Shown here: positions 45,770 to 55,075 of the stretch, piece by piece
Layout: each line of letters begins with the position of its first letter
How positions within the stretch are numbered: the stretch's first letter is position 1
NCBI GenBank assembly: GCA_963786805.1
Contig: CAWBAK010000003.1
Location: 1-64,000, forward strand
DNA length: 64,000 nucleotides
Source of the DNA: CALGFI01 sp963786805
GTDB lineage: Bacteria; Actinomycetota; UBA4738; HRBIN12
Direction of reading: 5' to 3'
Notes under the pieces: generated by a model
Database searches by the model: none
Seen by the model: the letters and a program-made list of their open reading frames with translations, nothing else
Told to the model about the DNA's origin: nothing
Made by a program: the position numbers and the translations under genes

Positions 45770-47890
45770 CTACGAAGCCTCGCTGACCGAGAACTCGCGG
45801 GCCGCCGGCACGGCATCGAGCGGCAGCGTGGCGAGCACCGTCGTTCCGCGGCCCGGCGTCGAGTGCACCATGAACGTGCCGTTCGCGAGCTCGACGCGTT
45901 CGCGCATCGAGGCGAGCCCGACACGGCCCATCTGCAGGTATTCGCGCGCCTTGGACGAGTCGAACCCGCTGCCGTCGTCGCCGACCTCGATCCGCAACTG
46001 GCCGCCGACCGCCTCGACGGAGACGGTAAGGCTCTTGGCGCCGGCGTGCTTCGCGCTGTTGGAGAGCGCCTCCTGGACGATGCGGTAGGCGAGCGTCTCG
46101 AGGTCCTGCGGGATGGCGACCATCGTGCGGCCGACGAACTCGGTGCGTACGGCGTTGTCCAAACCGAACTTGTCCACGGTCTCGCGGAGAGCCGGGATGA
46201 GACCGCGCTCCTCGAGCAGCGGCGGGCGAAGTCCGGACATCAGCCTGCGGAGGTTGTCGGCCTCTTCGGACAGCTCGCGGCGAACCTTCGCGAGCACCTC
46301 GGTGCCCTCGTCGAGGTCGCCCGCGTCCAGCATGAGGAGCACGGCCTCGAGCGACAGGGATGCGGCCGAGACGCCTTGAACCGGCCCGTCGTGGAGGTCG
46401 CGCGCGATACGGTTGCGCTCGCTCTCGATCGCGGCGTTCGTCCGGCGCATGATCCGCGTGCGGTCCTCGTCCCGGTCCTGCAGGAACTTGAACAGCGACC
46501 GGATCGTCTGGTCGGCGACCCGCGCCGCCGTTACGTCCCGTACGAGCAACAGCCGCCTCGGGGACTCGGCCGGGATCTCCGACATCCGTGACTCGAGATA
46601 GATCGCGTGACCCTCGCGACGAAGGGTCCCCTGGCCCGTCTGCGGCAGCGACCCGAAGGAATCGTCGGCCTCGATCGAGTCGGCCAGCTCCGACCAGGGC
46701 TGGCCCTCGACCATCCCCTGCGGGAGCTCGATCATCCGGCAGAACGCTCCGTTCGCGCGGACGATCACGTCCTTACCGTCGAGCTCGACGATGCCGTCGA
46801 CCGCGGCCTCGAACACGGTGCGGAGCCGCTCCTCGGACTCGCGAAGCGTCTCGTTCGCCCGCTGGAGCCGAGCGAGCGCCTTGTCCGTCTCGCGGAGCGC
46901 GAGCTCCTTCTGATCGAGGGCGTCGTGCACCTCACGCTGGGCGTGGGTTCCGCGCACCTGGTTCACCACGATGCGCAGCACGATGCCGAGCGCGAGGATC
47001 GAGATCAGGCCGGAAGCCTGGAACGGCCCCACCCGCTCATCGATCTCGAGCGTCGCGACGAAGCCCAGCGCCGCGCACGCCGTCGTCACCGACAGGGTCG
47101 TGAGGAGCGTGCGCCCGTAGCGTCCGGGGCGGTTCGGCACCTCGTCCTCGGCCCGCCGCGGCACCAGCGTGACCAGGAGCGCGAGATAGAGGCATGAGAG
47201 CGCGATCGGCAGGTCGATCTCGGGCAGTCCGGGCCGGAACGCACCGCTGACCCACCGCTCGGCGAACGCGAGGAGCGCGGAGCTGATGCCGCAGATCCCG
47301 GCGAACAGCCCGACGTGTGGGACCGACGGCCGCCAGATGACGAGCGCCCCGTACGCGGAGAAGGCGGTGGCGACGATCGCCGCGAATTCGGCGGCGGAGA
47401 TGGTGCTCGCCGGCAGCGACATGCTCGGCCGGAGGAGCAGGTAGACGATGGTCCCGATCGCCGCGCTGATCAGGACGACGTCGGCGGCGACCTCACGCCG
47501 GTCCTCGACCGGGACGTGGCTCCGGAGCTCGTGGAGCAGCGGGATCAGGAACAGCATCGCGATGACGACGAACGCGGCGTCGAACGGCACCACGCGCGCC
47601 GCAGTGGCGCGGTCAACGCCGACCGCGGTGATCCAGGCGCTGATGGCGCCGAGACCGAGAACCCCGAGACCGAGCCACGTTCCGTTGCGCCAGGCGTCGG
47701 GCCGGCGGGCTCGAGCGAAGATCGCGATCGCCGAGAGCAAGCAGGCGCCCGAGACGAGGATCCCCGGAAGGGCCGGCGTGCGGTCGAGCACGGGCAGCCA
47801 GATGGAATAGGCGGCGATGACGCCGGCGCCCACGAGGAGCAGGACGGCCGGCGCGAGCCAGGATTGCGCGCGTGTGAGCTGCGTGGACAT
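45770..47890 (-). CDS. Membrane sensor histidine kinase with PAS domain (NarL-system type)
   Basis: About 706 residues. The first 310 hold eight or more membrane helices, a MASE-like sensor of unknown ligand. A coiled coil (about 310-350) leads to a PAS domain (RLRTVFEAAVDGIVELDG, about 352). HisKA_3 follows with ARDLHDGPVQG (His near 497), then HATPase_c (EALSNSAKHAG, GDDGSGFD, GLASMRERVEL). The ATG at 47890 is a better start than the GTG at 47914. The NarL-type regulator directly upstream on the same strand is the cognate partner. Confidence 0.9.
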   Translation of the reverse strand: MSTQLTRAQSWLAPAVLLLVGAGVIAAYSIWLPVLDRTPALPGILVSGACLLSAIAIFARARRPDAWRNGTWLGLGVLGLGAISAWITAVGVDRATAARVVPFDAAFVVIAMLFLIPLLHELRSHVPVEDRREVAADVVLISAAIGTIVYLLLRPSMSLPASTISAAEFAAIVATAFSAYGALVIWRPSVPHVGLFAGICGISSALLAFAERWVSGAFRPGLPEIDLPIALSCLYLALLVTLVPRRAEDEVPNRPGRYGRTLLTTLSVTTACAALGFVATLEIDERVGPFQASGLISILALGIVLRIVVNQVRGTHAQREVHDALDQKELALRETDKALARLQRANETLRESEERLRTVFEAAVDGIVELDGKDVIVRANGAFCRMIELPQGMVEGQPWSELADSIEADDSFGSLPQTGQGTLRREGHAIYLESRMSEIPAESPRRLLLVRDVTAARVADQTIRSLFKFLQDRDEDRTRIMRRTNAAIESERNRIARDLHDGPVQGVSAASLSLEAVLLMLDAGDLDEGTEVLAKVRRELSEEADNLRRLMSGLRPPLLEERGLIPALRETVDKFGLDNAVRTEFVGRTMVAIPQDLETLAYRIVQEALSNSAKHAGAKSLTVSVEAVGGQLRIEVGDDGSGFDSSKAREYLQMGRVGLASMRERVELANGTFMVHSTPGRGTTVLATLPLDAVPAAREFSVSEAS

Positions 47891-48035
47891 GCTCGGTCGG
47901 TCATCATCCCGCACGGGCGCTCAACACTCCATCACCCGCGTGGGGTCCTCAGAATCGGGTAATGGCCTACGCCGAGTAGCTCGGTCTGGCCAGTTCGTGC
48001 CGCTGGCCCGTGCCCGTGGGCGCTGTCCGGCCCGG

Positions 48036-48689
48036 CTACTCGATCAGCCGGCGGCGAAGGGCTTCGGCGACCGCAGCCGTGCGGTCGGACGCGCCGAGCT
48101 TCTCGAAGATGTGCTCGAGGTGCGTCTTGACCGTGTCCGGGGAGATATAGAGGCGCTCGGCGATGTCGCGGTTCGTGTGTCCGAACGCGAGCAGCTGGAG
48201 GACCTCGATCTCGCGCGCGGTGAGTGTTTCGGCGCGGCGGTCGCGTTCCTTGGCCTGCGACAGCTCCTCGGCGAGCGCGACGACGAGCTGCGGGTCGATC
48301 ACCATGTTGCCTCCGGCCACGAGCCGGACCGTCTGGATGAGGTGCTCGGCGTCGCGGGCCTTGAGCACGTAGCCCCGGGCGCCCGAACGCACGGCCTCGA
48401 CGACGAACTGCCGGTCGTCGTAGGCGGTGAGCATGATCACGCCCACCTTCGGGAACTTGTCGCGGATCTGGCGGGCGGCCTCCAGGCCGTCCATCTCCGG
48501 CATCCGGATGTCGACCAGGGCGATGTCGGGGTTCTCACGTTCGATGAGGTCGACCAGCTCGATGCCATTGGCAGCCTCGCCGATCACCTCGATCCCGTCC
48601 GCCATGTCCAGGTACCGGCGCAGGCCCTGCCGAACCAGGGAGTGGTCGTCCGCGATCGCTACTCGAATCGTCACCTTTGGTGCCTCCAC
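48036..48689 (-). CDS. NarL/FixJ-type response regulator
   Basis: A 217-residue regulator: receiver with ADDH acidic pair, phospho-Asp in IALVDIRMPEMDG, Lys in YVLKARD; LuxR-type HTH with LTAREIEVLQLLAFGHTNRDIAERLYISPDTVKTHLEHIFEKL. First gene of the pair with the membrane kinase at 45770-47890, 145 bases apart. Confidence 0.93.
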   Translation of the reverse strand: MEAPKVTIRVAIADDHSLVRQGLRRYLDMADGIEVIGEAANGIELVDLIERENPDIALVDIRMPEMDGLEAARQIRDKFPKVGVIMLTAYDDRQFVVEAVRSGARGYVLKARDAEHLIQTVRLVAGGNMVIDPQLVVALAEELSQAKERDRRAETLTAREIEVLQLLAFGHTNRDIAERLYISPDTVKTHLEHIFEKLGASDRTAAVAEALRRRLIE

Positions 48690-48743
48690 TCGGCCTCCGA
48701 CCCCCGCAGTCCGGCGCCCATCCTATATGTCGGCACCCACCCG

Positions 48744-49952
48744 TCAGAAGATGTAGTACCAGTTCAGGGTCAGCAGGCTGAGCAGGCCCAGGCCGGCGGC
48801 CCCCACCGCGGCGAGCGCCCATCGGGGGATCGAGTACCGACCGGCCAGCTCCGACGCCGCCCAGAACACGGGGAAGAGCACCAAGACGAAGCGGGGCATC
48901 GACATGAGGGGGCGGTCATCGAACACGAACGTCAGGGGGATCAGGAGGCCTCCCCACAGGTAGAGGCCGTACGAGGGCCGATACCGCTTCCACGCCCAGA
49001 CCGAGAGCACCAGGACCGGCACCACGATCACCCAGTCGATGATCCAGTAGCCACCGTTCGTGTTGCCGACGTAGCGGCCGGCCGACCGGGTGGCGTTCCA
49101 CAGGGAGACCCACGGCCAGGAGAAGGTGCGCTCCCAGTTCTCCTGCCGTGTCACCGGAGTGAGCCAGTCGCCCGTCCGCAGCTCCCACCATCCGAGGTAG
49201 GCCAGGGTGCCGAGCCCGGTCGCCGCCGCGGCAAGGAGTCCCGGCCACGCGGGGCCGCGTCCCTCGGCGCGCCGGTGCAGGGCCTCGATCGCGAGCGCCG
49301 GCGCGAGGACGAGACCGACGCTTCGCGTGAGGGCCGCGAGCACCCCGGCCACTCCGGCGAGACCCCAGCGCCCTCGACGCGCTCCCCAGAAGGCGGTGAC
49401 CGCGAGCAAGAGGAACGTCGACTCGCTGTACGGCATGAGGAAGAAATAGGACGTCGGGAAGAAGGCGAGGAGCACGACCGTCGTGCGGGCGGCGCGCTCG
49501 TCGATCTCGGACGTGGTCAGGAGGTAGGTGACGACGAGCGCGCCGAGGAAGGCGGCGTTCGAGACCAGGATCGACGCCGCGAACGGGTGTCCGCCCAGGA
49601 CGAAGGAGACGGTTCGGACGGCCAGCGGGTAGAGCGGGAAGAAGGCCGCGCTGCCGTCGGCCGTCCGGTACCCGGCATCGGCGATCCGGAGGAACCACAG
49701 CGCGTCGAACCGTTCCCACGCAGTGAACAGGTTCTGCCAGCCGGGATCGGGGATCGGGTTGGCGGGCCACCCGGGAACCCCGACCGGGTCGAGCGGAGGG
49801 ACGATCCCCACCGCCGCGATCCCGATCACGAACGTGAGGAGGCGCAACCCCAGGAACACCGGAACGCAGTAGCGGAGGGCGTCGGTCAGCAGCCGGCGTT
49901 CGTCGAGGACGGGATCGAGCTCGTCCGCCTCGCCCTTCACGGCGGTCGTCAC
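48744..49952 (-). CDS. PIG-V-like mannosyltransferase family membrane protein
   Basis: A polytopic GT-C glycosyltransferase of 402 residues with about ten membrane helices. The first outer loop has AWERFDALWFLRIADAGYR followed by AAFFPLYPLAVR, the pattern of PIG-V-related bacterial mannosyltransferases that use polyprenyl-phosphate sugars. NWYYIF ends the protein. The GTG start overlaps the stop of the upstream GT87-type gene (GTGA), so both are in one operon, probably building a cell-envelope glycan. Confidence 0.83.
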   Translation of the reverse strand: MTTAVKGEADELDPVLDERRLLTDALRYCVPVFLGLRLLTFVIGIAAVGIVPPLDPVGVPGWPANPIPDPGWQNLFTAWERFDALWFLRIADAGYRTADGSAAFFPLYPLAVRTVSFVLGGHPFAASILVSNAAFLGALVVTYLLTTSEIDERAARTTVVLLAFFPTSYFFLMPYSESTFLLLAVTAFWGARRGRWGLAGVAGVLAALTRSVGLVLAPALAIEALHRRAEGRGPAWPGLLAAAATGLGTLAYLGWWELRTGDWLTPVTRQENWERTFSWPWVSLWNATRSAGRYVGNTNGGYWIIDWVIVVPVLVLSVWAWKRYRPSYGLYLWGGLLIPLTFVFDDRPLMSMPRFVLVLFPVFWAASELAGRYSIPRWALAAVGAAGLGLLSLLTLNWYYIF

Positions 49953-51193
49953 GCGACCGCGCCCGCCGCGACGATCTCGCGCGGTTCCACCGGCACCGGC
50001 TCCGGCGACGGCTCACGCCGGCGCACCCACGCGACGAGGCACAGGATCAAGATCACCGCTCGAAGCGCGACGGCGATCTCGAAGGCGCCGATCGGCAGGC
50101 CTCCCAACCCCGAGAACCGCCCGAACCACGAGAACCGCGTCACGAACACCGCGACATCGGTCGCCTCGAAGAGCGCGAAGAGCCGGACGTTCGGCAGCGC
50201 CAGCGCGAACCAGGGCAGGAGCCAGAGCCCGTACTGCGGCGAGTAGACCTTGTTCGACAGCAGGAACAGGATCAGCACGGGAAGCCCGAGCGTCCAGCGC
50301 GGGAACCCGGGATCGCGCGCGAGCTTCCATCGCCACACGACGGCGACGAGCGCGGCGAACAACGCGGCCGACGCGACGTTGATCGTGCGGGTGTGTCCGC
50401 AGGAGAACTCGCCGGTTGCGCGCTCGCAGACGATGAACCAGATGCTGTCCCAGTCGGCCGGCCGGGCCGAGTTGAAGCGGAAGAACTCCCACCACGACCG
50501 CGGCGAGGCGATCGCGAACGGGAGGTTCACCGCCACCCAGCTGCCCGCCGCCGCCCACGCCAGGTAGATCCCGCGGTCCGGCTCTCGAGCGCGGAACCGC
50601 CCGGCGACGAACGGGATGACGAGGAGCGCCGGGTAGAGCTTCGTCGCGGCGCCGAGACCGAGCAACACCCCGGACCAGACGTCGCGTCGTCTGAGGTACA
50701 TGTAGGTCGCCCCCGTGGCGAACGCGACGGGCAGCAGGTCCCAGTTGATGAACCCGTACACCGCGAGCGTCGGCGCGAGCGCGAAGTACAGCGCGCGCGC
50801 GCCGACCATCAGGTACAGGAAGAGCGTGGTGACGAACGCCGCGATCGTGAGCAGCGCCACGTTCGCGTAGAAGAAGCGCGTGACGTCGTCGCCCGAGGCC
50901 CACGCGGTCAGGCGCATCGCCCACATCGAGAGCACGGGGTACTCGTCGCACTCGCCGGGGGCGTTCGCGTCGCACGCATCGAGGTACGGCAGGCGGCCGC
51001 TCGAGAGCTGTTGGGTGCCGAGCAACGGGATGATGTCGGTGTAGCACAGGCGGGTGTACTGGCGGCCGTCGCTCCAGTCACCGTCGGTACACGCGGCCTT
51101 CGTGCCCAAGCCGACCGCGAGCGTCGCCGCGAGACAAACGAACACGAGCCCGAGACCGATCTGACGAGAGGCGGTCGGCACCGATCGCATCAT
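49949..51193 (-). CDS. DUF2029/GT87-like membrane glycosyltransferase
   Basis: A polytopic GT-C-fold protein of about 414 residues, like the alpha-mannosyltransferases of lipomannan synthesis. It has an outer loop DGRQYTRLCYTDIIPLLGTQQL, ECDEYPVLSMWAMRL, then NKVYSPQYGLWLLPW near the C-terminus, all typical. Cysteines in the outer loops suggest disulfides. The ATG at 51193 (or 51190) is chosen; a GTG at 51346 after GGAG would add about 50 disordered residues. Confidence 0.85.
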   Translation of the reverse strand: MMRSVPTASRQIGLGLVFVCLAATLAVGLGTKAACTDGDWSDGRQYTRLCYTDIIPLLGTQQLSSGRLPYLDACDANAPGECDEYPVLSMWAMRLTAWASGDDVTRFFYANVALLTIAAFVTTLFLYLMVGARALYFALAPTLAVYGFINWDLLPVAFATGATYMYLRRRDVWSGVLLGLGAATKLYPALLVIPFVAGRFRAREPDRGIYLAWAAAGSWVAVNLPFAIASPRSWWEFFRFNSARPADWDSIWFIVCERATGEFSCGHTRTINVASAALFAALVAVVWRWKLARDPGFPRWTLGLPVLILFLLSNKVYSPQYGLWLLPWFALALPNVRLFALFEATDVAVFVTRFSWFGRFSGLGGLPIGAFEIAVALRAVILILCLVAWVRRREPSPEPVPVEPREIVAAGAVA

Positions 51194-51443
51194 CGCACGC
51201 GTCCCGAGCGCGGAGGCGTGCCGCCACCGGACGTGCAGCGGGGCCGCCGAGGGGGAGGCGGCCCCGCCGTCACCTTCCGGATCGACCGAAGCCCACCCGG
51301 ATGCGGCGGCGCCAGGTTCGGTGCCGACCGCAGTCCTTGCTGTCACACCTCCATCGGCATGACGGGCGGGGCGCGCGCATAGCCCGGGTGGGGGGTCTTG
51401 GCATCCTCCGGATGCGGGGCTCGTTGGGTCGAAAGTCGGTTTC

Positions 51444-52122
51444 TCAGACCTCGATCTGACCGTGTTTGACGGCCAGGGCGACCGCCTCGAGCTTGGAGTG
51501 GACCCCGAGCTTGCCGAGCACGTTCCGAACGTGCGTCTGGACCGTCTGCGGGCTGATGAACAGGGTGGCGGCGATGTCCTCGTTCCGCCGGCCCTGGGCG
51601 AGGAGACGAAGGATCTCCCACTCCCGGTCCGAAAGCTTCGCGAACAGGACCTGCACCTCGCGACGCTCCTCACGTTCCTTCGTCACCTGGTGCAGCAGGC
51701 GCGAGAGCGTGGCGGGCTCGATCAGGACCTCGCCCTCGGCGGCCGCCTTCGCCGCGCTGAGGACCTCATCGGCGGGTTCGTCCTTGCCGAGGAACCCGGA
51801 CGCTCCGGCCTCGACCGCGTCCACGAGCAGTCGTTCGTCGTCGTGCGCGGTCATGATCACGACCTTCGTCGCGGGGGAAACCTCTTTGATCCGGCGGGTC
51901 GCCTCGATCCCGCTGATCCCGCTCCCGCCCTTGAACACGATGTCCATCAGGACGACGTCGGGTTCGTGCTCACGGCAGAGCTCGATCGCGCGCTCGGGGT
52001 CGGCGACGGGCGGCGCGACGAGCCGAAGCTCCGGATCGCGCTCGACGACCATCGCGAGCGCATCGGTCAGCGTCCGATGGTCGTCGCAGATGAGCAGAGA
52101 AACCGGTCGTGCCCCGCTTCAC
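51444..52122 (-). CDS. NarL/FixJ-type response regulator, frameshift near the N-terminus
   Basis: Receiver with LLICDDHRTL acidic pair, phospho-Asp in VVLMDIVFKG, Lys in FLGKDEP; LuxR-type HTH LSDREWEILRLLAQGRRNEDIAATLFISPQTVQTHVRNVLGKL. As read, the first canonical start (52052) would cut off the acidic pair. A GTG at 52122 followed by one base too many near 52103-52106 restores KRGTTVSLLICDDHRT. The start lies 6 bases after the kinase stop, so the two are a pair. Confidence 0.87.
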
Positions 52123-52128
52123 CGTTGG

Positions 52129-52992
52129 CTAGCCCTCTCGCGGCAGCGTGACGCGGAGGATGGTACCCCCTTCGTCCCGCTCGGATACCTCGATCCGCCC
52201 GTCGTGGGCCAGGACGTGCGCGCGGGCGATGAACAGGCCGAGGCCGGCGCCGGGTGTCTCCTCGTAGCCGGCGGGGCGCCAACGTCCGAACCGGTCGAAG
52301 ACGGCCTTGACGCGGTCCTCCGGGATGCCGGGCCCTCGGTCGGCGATCTCGATCGTCGCGTCCTTCTCCTGGACCCGGACCGTGATGTCGATCGGCGCGT
52401 CGGGCGGCGAGAACTTCACCGCGTTGTCGATCAGGTTCTCCAGCGTCTCGGCCAGGCGCTTGCGGTCGGCTCGGACGCCGACCTCCGGCTCGGTGTCGAC
52501 GGTCATCGGGTGCTCCGCGTGCTCGGAGGCCCACGCGATCTCCTCCACGAAGACTCCGAGGTCGATGTCCTGCAGGTCGTACGCGATCTGCTCGGCGTCG
52601 ACCCGCATCGCGGTCGCCGACTGCTCGACCACGCGTTTGAGCCGCGCGGTCTCCTCGTCGATCAGCCGGAAGAACTCCAGCTTCTCCTCGTCGCTCATCT
52701 GGTCGAACAACCTCGCGCCCGTGGAGGCCAGGCCCTTGATGGCCATCAGCGGGTTCTTGAGCTCGTGCGCGAGCTTGGAGGCGGTCTCGGCGCGTTCGAC
52801 CAGAGGCCCTCGACGGGAGGCCAGCGCCCACGCCGCACCCGCGGCGACGACCGCGAGGAAGCTCACGAGACCGAGCGCGATGAGGTTGCGGACCCGTCCG
52901 TCCGCCGCTTCCGCGAGCGCCGCGCCCAGGAGCACGGCCGTCGCGGCCGCCGCGACGACCGCGAGGATCGTGAGCCATCGAGTGGATCGCAC
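52129..52992 (-). CDS. Membrane sensor histidine kinase
   Basis: A 287-residue kinase with two N-terminal membrane helices and almost no outer loop, then HisKA with SKLAHELKNPLMAIKGL and HATPase_c with LIDNAVKFSPPDAP, DRGPGIPED and GAGLGLFIARAHV. The short sensor part suggests it detects membrane state or a partner. Paired with the NarL-type regulator downstream, an unusual match since HisKA kinases more often pair with OmpR-type regulators. Confidence 0.88.
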   Translation of the reverse strand: MRSTRWLTILAVVAAAATAVLLGAALAEAADGRVRNLIALGLVSFLAVVAAGAAWALASRRGPLVERAETASKLAHELKNPLMAIKGLASTGARLFDQMSDEEKLEFFRLIDEETARLKRVVEQSATAMRVDAEQIAYDLQDIDLGVFVEEIAWASEHAEHPMTVDTEPEVGVRADRKRLAETLENLIDNAVKFSPPDAPIDITVRVQEKDATIEIADRGPGIPEDRVKAVFDRFGRWRPAGYEETPGAGLGLFIARAHVLAHDGRIEVSERDEGGTILRVTLPREG

Positions 52993-53032
52993 CCGGCGAG
53001 TCTAGGGTGTGGGCCGTCCCGCTTCGCAGGGC

Positions 53033-53821
53033 TCAGGCCGGATAGGAGTGCTCTTCGTCCGGGAACGCGCCCGACGAGACGTCGTCGGCGAACGCCCGCG
53101 CGGCGTCCCCGATCTCGGTTCGAAGGTTCGCGTACGCCTTCGCGAACCTCGGGAGTCGGTCGCTCAGCCCGAGCAGGTCGTGCAGCACCAGGACCTGCGC
53201 GTCGGTCCCGGGCCCGGCGCCGATCCCGATCGTCGGGATCCGCACGGAGCTCGTGATCTCCGCCCCGAGGCCGGAGGGCAGTCCTTCCAGGACGATCGAG
53301 AACGCCCCGGCCTTCTCGAGTGCCTGGGCTTCCTCAGCGATCCTTCGGGCCGCCTCGTCCCCTCGCCCCTGCACCCGGTACCCGCCCATCCCGTGGACGG
53401 CCTGCGGCGTGAGCCCCACGTGCGCCATCACGGGGATCCCGAGCTCGGTGAGCCGGTGCGTGAGCTCGACCTGTGGTCCCTCGATCTTGACGGCCTGCGC
53501 GCCGCCCTCCTTGAGGAACCGTCCGGCGTTCCGCACGCCCTCTTCGACGGAGACCTGATACGACAGGAACGGCATGTCGCCGATCACGAGTGCGTTCCGC
53601 GCGCCGCGCGTAACCGCCCTGGTGTGATGGAGCATCTCCTGCATCGTGACCGGCAGCGTGTTCTCGTAGCCGAGAACGTTCGCCACCGAGTCGCCGACGA
53701 GCAGGAGCGGGATGCCCGCCTCGTCGAGGATCCTCGCGGTGGGGAAGTCGTACGCGGTGAGCATCGCGAACCGCTTGCCCTCCGCCTTCCACGCCGCGAG
53801 GTCGTGGATCGTCACGCTCAT
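53033..53821 (-). CDS. panB: 3-methyl-2-oxobutanoate hydroxymethyltransferase
   Basis: PanB makes ketopantoate from 2-oxoisovalerate and methylene-tetrahydrofolate in pantothenate (coenzyme A) synthesis. Motifs include FAMLTAYDFPTARILDEAGI, VGDSVANVLGYENTLPVT (Mg-binding Asp), GDMPFLSYQ and VMAHVGLTPQ. Length (262) is standard. AAGGAGG is 7 bases before the ATG at 53821. A single gene; panC and panD are not adjacent. Confidence 0.95.
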   Translation of the reverse strand: MSVTIHDLAAWKAEGKRFAMLTAYDFPTARILDEAGIPLLLVGDSVANVLGYENTLPVTMQEMLHHTRAVTRGARNALVIGDMPFLSYQVSVEEGVRNAGRFLKEGGAQAVKIEGPQVELTHRLTELGIPVMAHVGLTPQAVHGMGGYRVQGRGDEAARRIAEEAQALEKAGAFSIVLEGLPSGLGAEITSSVRIPTIGIGAGPGTDAQVLVLHDLLGLSDRLPRFAKAYANLRTEIGDAARAFADDVSSGAFPDEEHSYPA

Positions 53822-54000
53822 CGCTCGCGCCTCCTTTCGGCAGTGCACGGCTGTCCTTGCAGTGTAACCCCGTCCGGAGCAACGCCGGCAGGCGTGTCGG
53901 TACTCCCTGCTAGGGTCGCGACCAGAGAGAACCGATACACTCTGGGTCGACCCATTCCTGCTCCCCCCGGGGGGCCGTCCAGACCAGAGGAGGTGGGACG

Positions 54001-54294
54001 CTGAGGAAGTACGAAGCCATGCTGATCCTGCCCGCGGAGGCCGACGAAGCCGTCGTGTCCGGGGCCCTGGATCGCATCACCCGGATCGTCTCCGAGGCCG
54101 GTGGCGCGGTCGGGAAGGTCGACCGCTGGGGCCGCAGGCGGCTCGCGTTCGAGATCGATCGGCAGACCGAGGGCTACTACGTCGTGACCGAGTTCACGGC
54201 GGAACCCACGGCGATCACCGAGCTCGACCGCACGCTGCACCTCGCGGACGAGGTCATCCGGTTCAAGGTCCTCGTTCGCGGCGAGGCCGCGTAG
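54001..54294 (+). CDS. rpsF: 30S ribosomal protein bS6, apparent CTG start
   Basis: A 97-residue bS6. The N-terminal strand RKYEAMLIL must be present for the fold, and its first codon is CTG at 54001, 7 bases after GGAGG. The ATG at 54019 would delete that strand. So either CTG is used as a rare start or an ATG was miscalled. Other features (DRWGRRRLAFEI, EGYYVVTEF, DEVIRFKVLVR) are canonical. First gene of the rpsF-ssb-rpsR-rplI operon. Confidence 0.93.
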   Translation: MRKYEAMLILPAEADEAVVSGALDRITRIVSEAGGAVGKVDRWGRRRLAFEIDRQTEGYYVVTEFTAEPTAITELDRTLHLADEVIRFKVLVRGEAA

Positions 54295-54369
54295 AGGCAC
54301 AAGCGACTTCCCCCTCCCCGGGCAACGCCATCCGCCGGGGAGCGGATCCCAGAACGGAAGGTGATCGAG

Positions 54370-54819
54370 ATGGCGAGCGAGAACCAGATCATCATCGTGG
54401 GCAACCTGACCGACGACCCGGAGTTGCGGTACACGCCGAACGGGGCCGCGGTGGCGAAGTTCCGCGTCGCGGTGAACAAGCGGTACAAGGACGAAGCCGG
54501 GAACTGGAAGGACGGCGAGACGTCCTATTTCACCGTGAACGCGTGGCGCACGCTGGCGGAGAACGTCGCCGAGTCGCTCACGCGCGGGACCCGCGTCGTC
54601 GTCGCCGGGCGACTCCAGATGCGCTCGTGGGAGACGCAGGAGGGCGACAAGCGCACGGTGGTGGAGATCGAGGCCGACGAGATCGGTCCCAGCCTGCGCT
54701 GGGCGACGGCCAAGGTCGAACGGCAGGGCCGTTCGGGTTCGAGCGACTGGTCCGCGCCGGTCAGCGTCGGCGCTTCGACGGGAGATGAGGAGACACCCCT
54801 GGATGCCACCCAAAGCTAG
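54370..54819 (+). CDS. ssb: Single-stranded DNA-binding protein
   Basis: An OB-fold SSB of 149 residues with QIIIVGNLTDDPELRYTPNG, FRVAVNKRYKD and SYFTVNAWRTLAENV. The C-terminal tail is short and ends DEETPLDATQS rather than the usual DDDIPF acidic tip that recruits partners. The ATG at 54370 is favoured over 54361 by AAGG spacing. It overlaps the rpsR start by 17 bases. Confidence 0.94.
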   Translation: MASENQIIIVGNLTDDPELRYTPNGAAVAKFRVAVNKRYKDEAGNWKDGETSYFTVNAWRTLAENVAESLTRGTRVVVAGRLQMRSWETQEGDKRTVVEIEADEIGPSLRWATAKVERQGRSGSSDWSAPVSVGASTGDEETPLDATQS

Positions 54820-55075
54820 GAAACGACCTCCGAAGAAGGAAAAGGAAGAGAAGGGCTGGCAGAAGAAGCAGAAGCGCAAGATCTGCATCTTCTGCAAGGA
54901 CCGGATCGAATACGTCGACTACAAGGACACGGCCATCCTGCGCAAGTTCGTCTCGGAGCGTGGCAAGCTCCGCGCGCGCCGGGTGTCGGGGAACTGCTCC
55001 CAGCACCAGCGCGACGTCGCGACCGCGGTCAAGAACGCACGCGAGATGGCCCTGCTGCCGTACTCGTCACGATGA
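54803..55075 (+). CDS. rpsR: 30S ribosomal protein bS18 (zinc-type)
   Basis: A 90-residue bS18 with a long basic N-terminus (KARKRPPKKEKEEKGWQKK) and the C-plus form: CIFC and the later NCSQH supply Cys/His zinc ligands. The core IEYVDYKDTAILRKFVSERGKL is standard. ATGA overlap with rplI. Confidence 0.95.
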   Translation: MPPKARKRPPKKEKEEKGWQKKQKRKICIFCKDRIEYVDYKDTAILRKFVSERGKLRARRVSGNCSQHQRDVATAVKNAREMALLPYSSR

